From the NCBI RefSeq assembly GCF_029962835.1, contig NC_080591.1, positions 45,267,501 to 45,331,500 on the forward strand: 64,000 bases of DNA, read 5' to 3'. The position numbers and the translations under genes were made by a program. This document shows, one piece after another, positions 55,153-64,000 of this stretch (the first letter of the stretch is position 1; every line of letters starts with the position of its first letter). The notes below the pieces were generated by a model, which did not search any database, was not told where the DNA came from, and saw only the letters and a program-made list of their open reading frames with translations. This DNA is from Magnolia sinica. Taxonomy: Eukaryota; Streptophyta; Magnoliopsida; Magnoliales; Magnoliaceae.

Positions 55153-55913
55153 TGCCCAATTGGGTTTATGATAACACTCTTTGTCTCTTGAGTGAAGGAG
55201 GATTAGTCGAAGGGTTGCTTATCCATCAAAGGATTAGACACCACTTGAGATCCTCTCAATTAATTGAAGTAATAGCTTCAAATCAACCTCAACCTCTAGT
55301 TGAGGAGGTTCAAGATGAGAATGAGGTGCATAATGCTCCCCCTCCTTGTATTTTTCGAGATTATTTACAACTGGCAGGAGTGAGTACACCTTCCTGCATG
55401 GTATTTCCACTTAATGCAGAAAACCTGGATGTTAAACTTGGAGTGATACAACTCCTTCCTAAATTCCATGGATTAGACTCTGAAAGTCCATACTTGCACA
55501 TCAAAGAGTTTGATGAGATAGACACCACATTACACTTTTCAAACGTGTTTGAGGACATAGTGCAACTCAAATTGTTTCCCTTTTCACTGAAGGAGAAGGC
55601 TAAGACATGGATGTACTCCTTAAAGCCACGATCTATTGGCACATGGGCTGAGATGACTAGGGAATTTCTCAAAAAGTTTTTCTTGTTTCATAAAACTAGC
55701 ACTAAGGAAGGCAATCATGAACTTTGCCCAGAAAGAGGAAATGACCTTCTTCCAATGCTAGGAAAGGTTCAAAGATCTCACAAAATCCTGTCCACATCAT
55801 GGCTACGAAATTTTGTGGAAAATAAGCTTTTTCTATAATGAATTAACTTCACCAATGCACCAATTTGTAGAGATGATATGTAACAATGAATTGATGAACA
55901 AGGAGGCCGATGA
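55153..55913 (+). pseudogene. gag: E gag (Athila), truncated by an F-family LTR
   Basis: The first in-frame ATG is near 55153 (MPNWVYDN). The reading continues QDENEVHNAPPPCIFRDYLQ, VIQLLPKFHGLDSESPYLHI, LKLFPFSLKEKAKTWMYSLK and TREFLKKFFLFHKTSTK, then a frame change near 55700. In another frame it ends with ELTSPMHQFVEMICNNELMN and KEADD. It stops at 55913 where TGTCACGCCCC begins. This is the best-kept Athila capsid in the window. Confidence 0.87.
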
Positions 55914-57739
55914 TGTCACGCCCCAAACTCAGGAATCGGACTCACAAAATTCCCAGCCACTAAATCTGGTGCCGACAGCCTCCGTAATACTCCATTCTTA
56001 GCTCTCAGCTCCCACGCACCAGGCTCCGATCCTGGGATCATATAAAGAGGATTTTTAGGGTGAATTTTTTTTTTGTAAAGGAGCATAATCACAAGTGTAC
56101 CCAAGTCACAAAACATCATCACCACATATCCACTAATATAATATTGAGTACAGTGCTTTAAGGAAAATACATTATATAGCAAAATTCTAAAAGATCGGGT
56201 ATATGCTCCTGCCTCAATGTTGTTGCTGTCTAGCATAACCTACACATAACGAACGTGCATAAGCTTACTACGAATCTTAAAGAGTGTGTGCGTGTGTGCA
56301 CAATGCATGCACCTAGCATACAAATGTCAGAGTAAGCGGAAATGATGGAAGGTTAAACTGGCAAGTCTATAAATGATGTTAGCCATACTAAGGTTATGTA
56401 ATGTAAGGCCTACATGGCCGAATGTCATATGCTATAGATGCAACGCAAGCATTCCAATCCTCAACTAGTCCACGTATCAATACGATTCGTCACTGGAAAC
56501 ATCACCAGGGTCTAGTACACTCCAACACTGGCTGCCACCTATCACTCGCATGACCAAGTGAGTGGAAGAGACTTCACTATCCGCCTTGCCAGTGATATGC
56601 TAATGCCCACCCGGCTCGTCCATAGTGGACCCATTTATGAGCTGGTTAAACTCAACCTAGCTTATAGCCCCCTACTCTCGAGCGAATAAGGTCGCACTCC
56701 TTTTTGACCTACCACGACATAGTGGGAGATACATCTTACTGGTATCTTCGGCACTCAGGTACTCATATTATCCACTCAGTCTCGACGTTGAAGCATCTTA
56801 CTAGTACCACAAGGGTTTAGGGACTTTCACCCAAGGACATCCATAACGCCCTGATGCTAGAACAAATATTTTTGGTATTCAATCTGGCTATCCATTATAT
56901 GCCTATGGAGGCCATAAACCTGATATCACTAAGGCATAAAGTGATCGTGATATACAAGATGTGAAATGCTTTAGTCATACCATCTAAGTCATGCATAAAA
57001 CATGCACGTACCACGCAATCATGTAGGACAACTCTATCTTATATGGGGTCCCCTAAGTATCTCAACCCAATGGCATGTGCTATGATCAATCACCACCCAC
57101 AACATGCATACAAATGATGTGTGTGGGCATATATATGGGCATGACGTCATTATACTAAGCATGTTCTTAGTGTGTCCTATCAGGCCAAGTACACTAGCAT
57201 GTTATCAGACATATCTGATAATAATCGGCCTTAATCGGCACATCATCTACAGAGAGTGGAAACTGAACGACATGCCCCACTAGAAATATAGAAGTCTATG
57301 TGGTATGGCCCACGTTAGACTAACATTAGCTTCTCATGTAGCCTACAAGGCATGAATAGAATATATATAAACAAGGGGGGTCCAGTGGGAGTGACCTGGA
57401 TGGACACTCACATGTACAACATATGTGTCACTAGGCTACCAATTCATTTGGGCACATGGCCCATTAATGATGTCCCAAAATAATCAGATTATCAATGAAA
57501 TCACTATAATTACTTTAGTAGAATTATCTGCACCGTGTTAGGGCTCAAAAATATATATCTATCTTTCTCTCTCTAGGAAGTCTCATTGCACGTCCATTGC
57601 CTTAGTGTGAAAATTCCATTGCAGGGGTTAACTCCCCGGATTGCTCCCTTTACTACACGAGTTAGCACCCAGGTCTATCATTTCCATTATGCACACACTC
57701 TCTCCTCGGACCCCTGGTTGTGCGCCCCCTATTGTGCAC
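55914..57739 (-). mobile_element. I: partial F-family (Tekay-like) LTR
   Basis: Starts TGTCACGCCCCAAACTCAGG, clearly homologous to the left ends of both F LTRs, and follows them (ACCAGGCTCCGATCCTGGGA; TAGTGGACCCATTTATGAGC) with many differences for about 1.3 kb. Beyond 57200 similarity is weak. H begins at 57740, so the rest is missing or displaced beyond the window. No 14-bp repeat block is present. Confidence 0.8.
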
Positions 57740-58795
57740 TGAAACGGCCGAGCTATATGTCCTAGAGGGGGGTGAACAGGACTATGCCAAATTAAAACTT
57801 AAAAGCAAAATTTAAATAAATTAAATACAGATAGTAATAAACAATCCCACAATGCTGAATTTAAAGACAACCTCAAAAGTACGAGTATTGAGAGGTTGAT
57901 ACAGATGTTGTTCTAAGGACAACCTTACACCATAAAAACCAAGGGTTTATGGTAGGACAACCTTACTAGAACGGTTTACATATTAAAAACTCAAACTTGA
58001 TACAGATGAGTAAATACATAAATAAACAGCAAGAAAGGAAATCTAATCTATTACAACATTCCCACACATCCACATAAAGATTACATCATTCTCCACAAAT
58101 GTAATAAGAAAAATTACAATCATCCACAAAAAGAAATAAACATTCAAACCACAAGACAGAGAATTATAGTGGTTCGCTTAGGTGTACACCAACTGTTTAG
58201 AAAAATAGCCACACAACTACTCCACTCCTAATATCCTCACACAGTAGATATTAGTGTTCACTATGAAAATAGGTTTTTCTAGGTTCACCTAAAACCCTCA
58301 CAATTGTGTCTTTCGAGTGGGCTTACATAATTGAAAAACCCTACACTCTGAGTTTTCTGGATCACCTCAAACAAACCACAATAGAGATTTTTCTGGCTCA
58401 ATCTCAATGAAATTCAAAACAAAGGAATTTACAAAAACTATAAAATACCTGGATATTCTCCTTTAGATGCAGCCTGGAAGAACTAAGTTGGAGTAGAAGT
58501 TCAACATTGAAGTTCAATGTCCAAACTCACTTATGAAATGGTTTTAAGTTCCAAATTGATTTTAGATTTAAAGTACCTTGGGCTAACTAGATTTGATGTT
58601 GATTCCAAGAAATGGGAATACTACAATCCCTCTTTCAAATAAAATTGGAATGCAAAAATTCAAAATCAAATGTAAAGAAAGCTATTAAAAGAGAATATTA
58701 AATGAGCACAATATAGCTTAAAATAAGGACTAACTTATCTCTTAGAGTGACGTATTAATTTATCTTGAATTTAATGAAAAACTCTTAAATTCGTC

Positions 58796-58806
58796 ATCTA
58801 TTTATA
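58796..58806 (-). promoter_or_regulatory. TATA box of H LTR
   Basis: Minus-strand CTTATAAATAG, about 20 bp after the last palindrome, in the same place as in S. Confidence 0.7.
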
Positions 58807-58823
58807 AGTGAAGAAATCACATT

Positions 58824-59166
58824 CACGACTGGTCCTGTGGACACTACGACTGGTCGTAGGATCAACTGATTTTTGAAATTTTGTGCGCGATAAGATAAAG
58901 CCGTTCGGGACCTTCACGACTGGTCGTGACCTGTCCATGATTGGTCGTGTGGAACTCAAAATAGTTGTTGAACTTTGAGTCATAGCTGCGGGACTAGTCG
59001 TGAACGAGTCGAGCACTGTTCACACGAGCAGTCAAGCAGTCTCCAGGACTGGTCATGGCTTAACAAAAATTTCAAAATTTTTAAACAAAATTAGGACTGG
59101 TCGAGGAATTTCTTGGATTGGTCGAGCCAGTGCTAGGACTAGTTGAACAGAGTCCAGGACTAGTTG
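58824..59166 (-). promoter_or_regulatory. 21-bp-phased inverted-repeat array in H LTR
   Basis: On the plus strand CTGGTC-type hexamers start at 58829 and 58850 (21 bp), 58920 and 58941 (21 bp), and 59097, 59118, 59139, 59160 (each 21 bp). Cores CGACTGGTCG, GGACTAGTCG and similar. Confidence 0.87.
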
Positions 59167-59672
59167 AGAAACAATCTGATCACTTATAAAATGATCTAAT
59201 TGAATTATGTATTCAAAATGACCTACCTTAAGGTCAATCTAAGGTCATTCATACCTTAAAAGTAATGTATGAACATTGAGCTTCTTTTTCTTTAAGTTGA
59301 TAGTCGTTCTTTGAAGTTGGTGAAGCTTGAGATCTTGTCATAGGATGAAGCTTGACTTACGACTCTTGAAGCTTGAATTGACTAACATTAAAGCTTGAAG
59401 TTGAGTATTAAAGTCTAGGAACATTGTCTTGACTTGTACGAAGCTTTGAACTTTTTGAACTCTTGAATCTTAAAAGCTTGAATTCACTATTGACGTTGTA
59501 CATAAACATGAACTAGTATATTTGCCTTTCAAGGTCTTAAACACAAGACCCTTGTTCTTGAGAGATGCACAGACTTCATTATGTAGATGAGCTACACAAG
59601 ACACAGATTCCAAGAGAGGTTTTGGCACTACAAAATTTGACAATATAGGAGCTAGAAACCGTACCACTTACA

Positions 59673-60198
59673 ATCTCCCCCTTTGTCAAATATGTGACAA
59701 AACACACTCTATACAAACATAAGCATTATATGCACAAAGAATCATGCACCAGTTATCAATATAAACCAGTCAACCTGGTTAAAGAATCATACACCAGTTA
59801 TATAAAAAAGAAAGCAAGCATTTTACCATTTTGCTACTACTCCCCCTTACTCCTATCTTCCATCTCAAAATTCTCCCCCTTTTTGTCACAATATGACAAA
59901 GGAAGAACCTAATATGCTGTAAATCAAGCAATGAAGAATAAAGGAGCAAGATATGAAAATTCATAAGTAAAGTTCAAGTATCATAAAACATCATCCAAGT
60001 TCAACCAAAGTCAATCTCACAAACTAAAAGAAAGCAAAGTATCAGAAGAGTTATTACAATCCAAAATTAGAAAATACTAATCAGATCCTGAAGAGGGAGC
60101 AAGAAAAGATGGATCAATCTGATGTAAACCCTTATTAATGCGATTCATATATTTACGCATATAAGCAAATTGAGAATCTTGGGTTACACAAATTTGAG
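59673..60198 (-). other. H spacer with multiple purine tracts
   Basis: Minus-strand GGGGGA tracts occur at about 59675-59683 (next to the LTR), 59842-59850 and 59873-59882. Two sit in a shared GACAAARGGGGGAGA context. No coding sequence. Multiple polypurine tracts are a known Sirevirus trait. Confidence 0.75.
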
Positions 60199-61203
60199 TC
60201 ACTGTTCCTCAAGAGAATGCAACCTCTCAGCAAAATCAGAATGCTGATAATCAGGGTCAACCTCAGAATCTGATTCGAGCTCATTAAAGATATCATCCAT
60301 GTTAATATCATCAGGAGGTAGGTCACCTTCTTCTTCATTTACTACTTCAGCTCCACCACCACCCACATTGACCTGGCCTTCGGCCAACCTCAAATTCATC
60401 TTGTTTATATTTGAGTTGTTAAAGATGAGGTGATGAATGGGTGCCTCTCCAATAGGCATAGCCACTAACATATGGTTGGCCAACACAGTCATAAGATATG
60501 TAAAGGGGATATCACTGTGACCAGGATAGAATTGTATGATGAAATGACAAATTAAAGAAAGAAGACAAACATTTGTACCGGAGATAATGGAATGTAAAAT
60601 TCAAACCATGAAAGAGGTAAGTTCGGTTTTGTTACCAGACCGAGGATAAAGATTTGAAATAAATATCCTATGAAGGATCCTATATCTGGGTAACAAGTAC
60701 TTTGAAGCAAGCGCATTCCCATTTTGACTCCATTGCGCATCTATATTATACAATACTCTTGTAAACATACGTTTTTCTAATTCAGAAGGTTTAGCTATTA
60801 GAGTTCTAATTGGAATACCTTCATCATTGACAGGTATGTCCATTAGGCCAGAAATTAGATGTCAGTCAACTTCAAATGGACCTTCTCTAGTTACTATAAT
60901 AAAAGTTAAATTTTCAGTTGAAAAATCAAAAATACATACAAACATAGCCTGCGCAATAGACCAATATGTCGGCCCACCCCAATGTAGAATGTTATCCCAT
61001 CCTACAAATTGGAGAAGAGGAAGGATTTCAAAAGGAGCAAGATGTTCAACATGCACAGGTCGTTCAACTATTACATTGCGTAACCTTAAATCCCGCACAT
61101 AGGGAGGATCATCTTCGGGTGACCGAAGGTGGCGCCTTGTGATAGGTGTCGATCTAGATGTTGAAGGACCACGAGTATTTTTCTTTCTACCTCTAGCATC
61201 CAT
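60199..61203 (-). pseudogene. H env-like ORF (plant transposon protein-type domain)
   Basis: Starts at ATG 61203: MDARGRKKNTRGPSTSRSTP, an Arg/Lys-rich N-terminus. The core includes VRDLRLRNVIVERPVHVEHL, QAMFVCIFDFSTENLTFIIV and SKYLLPRYRILHRIFISNLY. The acidic end is DDINMDDIFNELESDSEVD. One frame (335 codons) spans the ORF, with TGA stops near 60862 and 60598. The LLPRYRILHRIFISNLYPRS motif aligns with DDFRLLHHIFMYNVYPRW at 9720 in element G. I see no signal peptide or membrane anchor, so 'envelope' is only a label. Function unknown. Confidence 0.78.
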
Positions 61204-61660
61204 TTGCAACTAAGAATACAAGAAATCAAGAGGTTGCAAAAGATGTAGAGAGGGGTTTCTCTATATCAGATTTTAGAGAAGAAAACTCTAAAAACCACAA
61301 TGAAACAAGAAATAAATCACTCCAAGTATGAAAATGAGGTGATATGAACTTGAATCTATAAGAAAAATAGAATTAACGCACTAACCTTGAAGATCTAGAA
61401 TGGTGGGTACGACCGGTCATGCTTAGACCCGTTGGAGAAGAAGTACAAATGAGGAAGAAAAGGGTTTTTCCCCCAAATTAAAGTGAAATTTGCAATTCCA
61501 TGACTGGTCGAGTACGTGCTCGACCGGTCGTGCCACGATTGGTCGAGCATGTACTCGACTAGTCATGCACAGCAAAAAATTTACATTTTTCATTAAAATT
61601 TAAAATTTAAATATACAAACTAACAAGTATATACATTATAATACAAAAATGCAAGAATAA
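61204..61660 (-). promoter_or_regulatory. Intergenic region between H pol and env-like ORF, with palindromes
   Basis: Palindromes CGACCGGTCG, CGACTGGTCG, CGATTGGTCG and CGACTAGTCA occur at plus positions 61411, 61502, 61521, 61536 and 61556 (starts approximate to 1-2 bp). On the minus strand a pyrimidine-rich TATTTTTCTTATAG motif (about 61357-61370) could be a 3' splice site ahead of the env-like ATG. An internal promoter or a spliced subgenomic RNA are both possible. Confidence 0.55.
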
Positions 61661-62152
61661 TCAATTTAAATTGCACATGCCAAGATCAAATTTCAATTTA
61701 GAAAACCTACTTTTGTCAAGCGGTTTTGTGAATATGTCAGCAACTTGAGTCTCGGTCGGAATGTATTCCAAAGAAATTGTCTTTTCTTCTACTAATTCAC
61801 GAATGTAATGATATCTAATGTCAATGTGCTTAGTTCATGAATGTTGGATTGGATTTTTAGATATATTAATTGCACTAGAATTATCACAATATAAAACCAT
61901 AAAGTCCAGTGCAATTCCGTAATCGCTTAACATTCTTTTCATCCATACAAGTTGCGTACATGCATTACTAGTTGCAATGTATTCAGCTTCAGCAGTTGAA
62001 AGTGATATGGAACTTTATTTGTTACTTTGCCATGAAATTAAATAGTTCCCTATATAGAAACAACCACCACTGGTTGATTTCCTACAATCAACATTACCAA
62101 CCCAATCAGCGTCAGTGTAACCAGCTAATTGAATAGTAGTATCATGTGGATA
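61661..62152 (-). pseudogene. pol: H RNase H and pol C-terminus
   Basis: The minus strand reads AEAEYIATSNACTQLVWMKR, MLSDYGIALDFMVLYCDNSS, AINISKNPIQHS, HYIRELVEEKTISLEYIPTE, TQVADIFTKPLDK, RFSKLKFDLGMCNLN-stop (TGA at 61661-61663). Sirevirus copia RNase H. A stop near 62155 separates it from RT. Confidence 0.88.
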
Positions 62153-63405
62153 TTAAAGACCCAGATTAGCTAAACTTACGACATAACGCATAATCCGCTT
62201 AACAGCAGTTAAATGTGACACTTTAGGGTTAGATTGATATCTAACACAAATTCCTATACTAAATGCAATATCAGGTCGGCTTGCAGTTAAATACAACAAA
62301 TTACCTATCATACTGCGACATAATTCAGGATCCACTTTCTTACCTATAGAGTCCTTTGAGAGTTTTAAAGTCGTACTCATAGGAGTATCAAAAGTTTTCC
62401 CATTCTCAAATCTGAACTTTTTAACTAAGTTCAAAGCATATTTGGTTTGAGAGATGAAGAAACCATCAGGTTGCTCTTTAACTTGCAACCCGAGAAAATA
62501 ATTCAATTCCCCAACCATGCTCATTTCGAACTTAAATTTCATAAGATCTGCAAACTCAACAGTCATGTTAGCACAGGTAGATCCATAAATAATATCATCA
62601 ATATAAATCTGTATAATTAAAATGTGATCATTATGTTTCTTTACAAATAAAGTTTTATCAACACTTCCCATTATAAAATTATGACTTAGTAAAAACTTAG
62701 TCAATTTTTCATACCATGCCCTGGGAGGTTGTTTTAAATTGTAGAGAGCCTTTTTTAGATGATAGACATGATCAGTATTCTTAGGGTCTTCAAAACCCAT
62801 TGGTTGTTCAACATACACTTCTTCATGTAAATCGCCATTTAAAAAAACACTCTTTACGTCCATCTGATAAATTTTGAATTTTCTAAAGCAAGCAATGGAT
62901 ATAAATAGTCTAATTGATTCAAGACGAGCTACTGGGGCAAAGGTTTCCTCATAATCGATGCCTTCAATTTGAGTGTACCCTTATACAACCAGTCTAGACT
63001 TGTTTCTAATTATATTACCAAGTTCATCAGACTTATTTTTAAAAATCCACTTAGTTCTGATAATATGTTTATCTTTTGCCTAGGAACTAAGTACCAAACA
63101 TCATTTCTAACAAATTGATTAAGCTCTTCTTGCATCACAACTATCCAGTTTTCGTCAATAAGAGCTTCTTTTATGTTAGCTGGTTCTATCTGAGATGTAA
63201 AGCACACGTAGTTACACACATCTTTTAGTTGTCTATGGGTACGCACACCAGTGAGAGGGTTTCCAAGAATTTGATTAGTTGGATGATCTTTAACAGTTCT
63301 CAGTTCAGAGTTGTTTTGACTTAATGAAGAATCTGGTTTATCAATTAGAAGTACATCATTATCTGAACTAGAGACAGGTGTATTCAAGTGATTGTTAATA
63401 ACCAC
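62153..63405 (-). pseudogene. pol: H reverse transcriptase (Ty1/copia, Sirevirus type)
   Basis: The N-terminal part (63405-63010) has NQILGNPLTGVRTHRQLKDV and NWIVVMQEELNQFVRNDVWY, then a frame change. The main ORF (62863-62153, 237 aa) starts [20 protein letters not shown] and has the copia palm motif YIDD at its residues 87-90 ([12 protein letters not shown]), then [14 protein letters not shown] and [17 protein letters not shown]. The bases between (62864-63009) still read [18 protein letters not shown] in pieces. This is the best-preserved enzyme segment in the window. Confidence 0.92.
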
Positions 63406-64000
63406 ATTAATAAACTCTTGAATAACATCGGTCCTCTTATTAAGAACCCAATATGCTCGACTATTCAGAGCATATCCTAAAAATATCCCTTCATCACTTT
63501 TGGTGTCGAACTTACTCAGATTTTCTCGGTCACGTAAAATGTAGCACTTGCTGCCAAAAACTCAAAAGTATTTGACAGTAGGGTTCTTATCAAACCACAT
63601 TTCATAAGCTGTTTTACCGTTTGATTTTCTTGTATAAACACGGCTAATTATATAACATGTAGTATTTACGGCTTCAACCCAAAGATTTTTAGGGAGCTTC
63701 ATACTATTTAACATTACATTTTCCATTTCTTAAAGCACTCTATTTTTTCTTTCTACTATACCATTTTTTTCTTGTGTTTTAGGCGCAGAGAATTCATGTG
63801 ATATTCCCTGATCACTGCAAAACTTCTCAAAATCGCTATTCTCAAATTCTGATCCATGATCACTACGGATCTTACAGACTTAAGACTCTTTTTTAGTTTG
63901 GATACGTCTAAGTACCCTTTTAACTTCATCGAGAGTTTTTTATTTGTCTCTTAAGAAGACTACCCACGTATATCTGGTAAAGTCATCAACGATTACCAGA
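63406..64000 (-). pseudogene. int: H integrase core and C-terminus (partial)
   Basis: The minus strand reads LVIVDDFTRYTWVVFLRDK, KIRSDHGSEFENSDFEKFCS, QGISHEFSAPKTQEKNGIVE, then ISRVYTRKSNGKTAYEMWFD and NLSKFDTKSDEGIFLGYALN. D, D and E of the copia core are present. Stops at K-stop-KTLDEV, ES-stop-VCKI, VL-stop-EME and YF-stop-VFG. It continues beyond the right edge. Confidence 0.9.

Larger units (their letters stand above)
51445..55913 (+). mobile_element. D/E: rearranged Athila pair sharing one LTR
   Basis: Order: truncated LTR U3 (51445-51883), integrase C-terminus, 3' UTR, full LTR (53626-54867), primer site, leader, gag (to 55913). The middle LTR serves as the 3' LTR of the left unit (D) and the 5' LTR of the right unit (E). 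Such an LTR-interior-LTR-interior order fits unequal recombination between related copies. E is cut by an F-family LTR. Confidence 0.82.
57740..59672 (-). repeat. H 3' LTR (1933 bp)
   Basis: Minus strand TGTAAGTGGTACGG to CGGCCGTTTCA. Homologous to the solo LTR S. It contains the palindrome array (58824-59166) and a TATA box. Confidence 0.9.
57740..64000 (-). mobile_element. H: Sirevirus (Ty1/copia) with env-like ORF, 5' part off-window
   Basis: On the minus strand: integrase, RT and RNase H (64000 to 61661), a gap with palindromes, an env-like ORF (61203-60199), a spacer with several purine tracts, and the 3' LTR (59672-57740). This order, with an extra ORF between pol and the 3' LTR and multiple purine tracts, is what is known for Sireviruses. 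Gag, protease and the 5' LTR lie to the right of the window. The bases before the LTR are TGCAC, the expected TSD. Confidence 0.88.

Noticed and set aside
60199-61203. Cellular gene on the minus strand next to H
   Set aside because: It lies between pol and the 3' LTR of H in the known Sirevirus env-like position, has a paralogue in element G, and contains stops.
1-64000. Host protein-coding genes
   Set aside because: Every protein-like segment recognised belongs to a retrotransposon; the remaining ORFs are shadows or low-complexity.

Overview
The window is plant intergenic DNA made almost entirely of LTR retrotransposons stacked inside one another. I found no host gene, tRNA, rRNA or CRISPR array. 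Athila, Tekay/Del and Sirevirus polyproteins, Asp-tRNA and Met-tRNA primer sites, kilobase LTRs and GTGGGCCC-rich spacer point to a large-genome flowering plant. A magnoliid-like lineage is my low-confidence guess.

Layout from left to right. (1) 1-8590: an Athila-like Ty3/gypsy element ('Ath1', left 306 bp or so off-window) with 2.16-kb LTRs, gag and protease, but RT/RNase H/integrase deleted. (2) 8591-18639: a Tekay/Del-like chromovirus ('G'; 5' LTR off-window) with an unusual env-like/'plant transposon protein' ORF ahead of gag, a gag-pol broken almost only by nonsense codons, and a 3.18-kb 3' LTR. Its right end cuts the RT of an older Athila ('C'). (3) C continues 18640-20436, 48683-51215, and holds a Russian doll: B (20437-48682) in C pol, A (20709-42916) in the 5' LTR of B, F (26196-40868, minus strand, Tekay-like, 3.9-kb LTRs) in the 3' UTR of A, and a solo Sirevirus LTR S (32903-34858) in the RT of F. 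Target-site duplications (TSDs) support B (ATTCT), A (TCGGC/TCAGC), F (TTTGC) and S (ACTGC, decayed to ACTAT on the left). (4) 51216-51444: a shard of Copia gag. (5) 51445-55913: a rearranged Athila pair (truncated U3 fused to integrase, full LTR, then a second gag). (6) 55914-57739: a fragment of an F-family LTR. (7) 57740-64000: a minus-strand Sirevirus ('H') with 3' LTR, env-like ORF and pol, running off the right edge.

The most striking signals are: (i) arrays of a 10-bp inverted repeat (CGACCAGTCG type) on an exact 21-bp period just upstream of the TATA box in both Athila-A (gypsy) and Sirevirus (copia) LTRs, with a related block ahead of the Sirevirus env-like ORF; (ii) element B, whose 3' terminus is an inverted second copy of U3, making a palindrome of about 1 kb, yet the insertion is flanked by a perfect TSD; (iii) swapping of three unrelated cassettes at the same U3 position among Athila copies; (iv) a pol-less, gag-bearing Athila subfamily; and (v) G, with 22 in-frame stops and no frameshift over 4.3 kb, the pattern expected from methylated-cytosine deamination at CAG and CGA.

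No element in the window looks autonomous as it stands. Possible autonomous partners could be an intact Athila and an intact Sirevirus elsewhere. All family names are from reading motifs, not from database searches.
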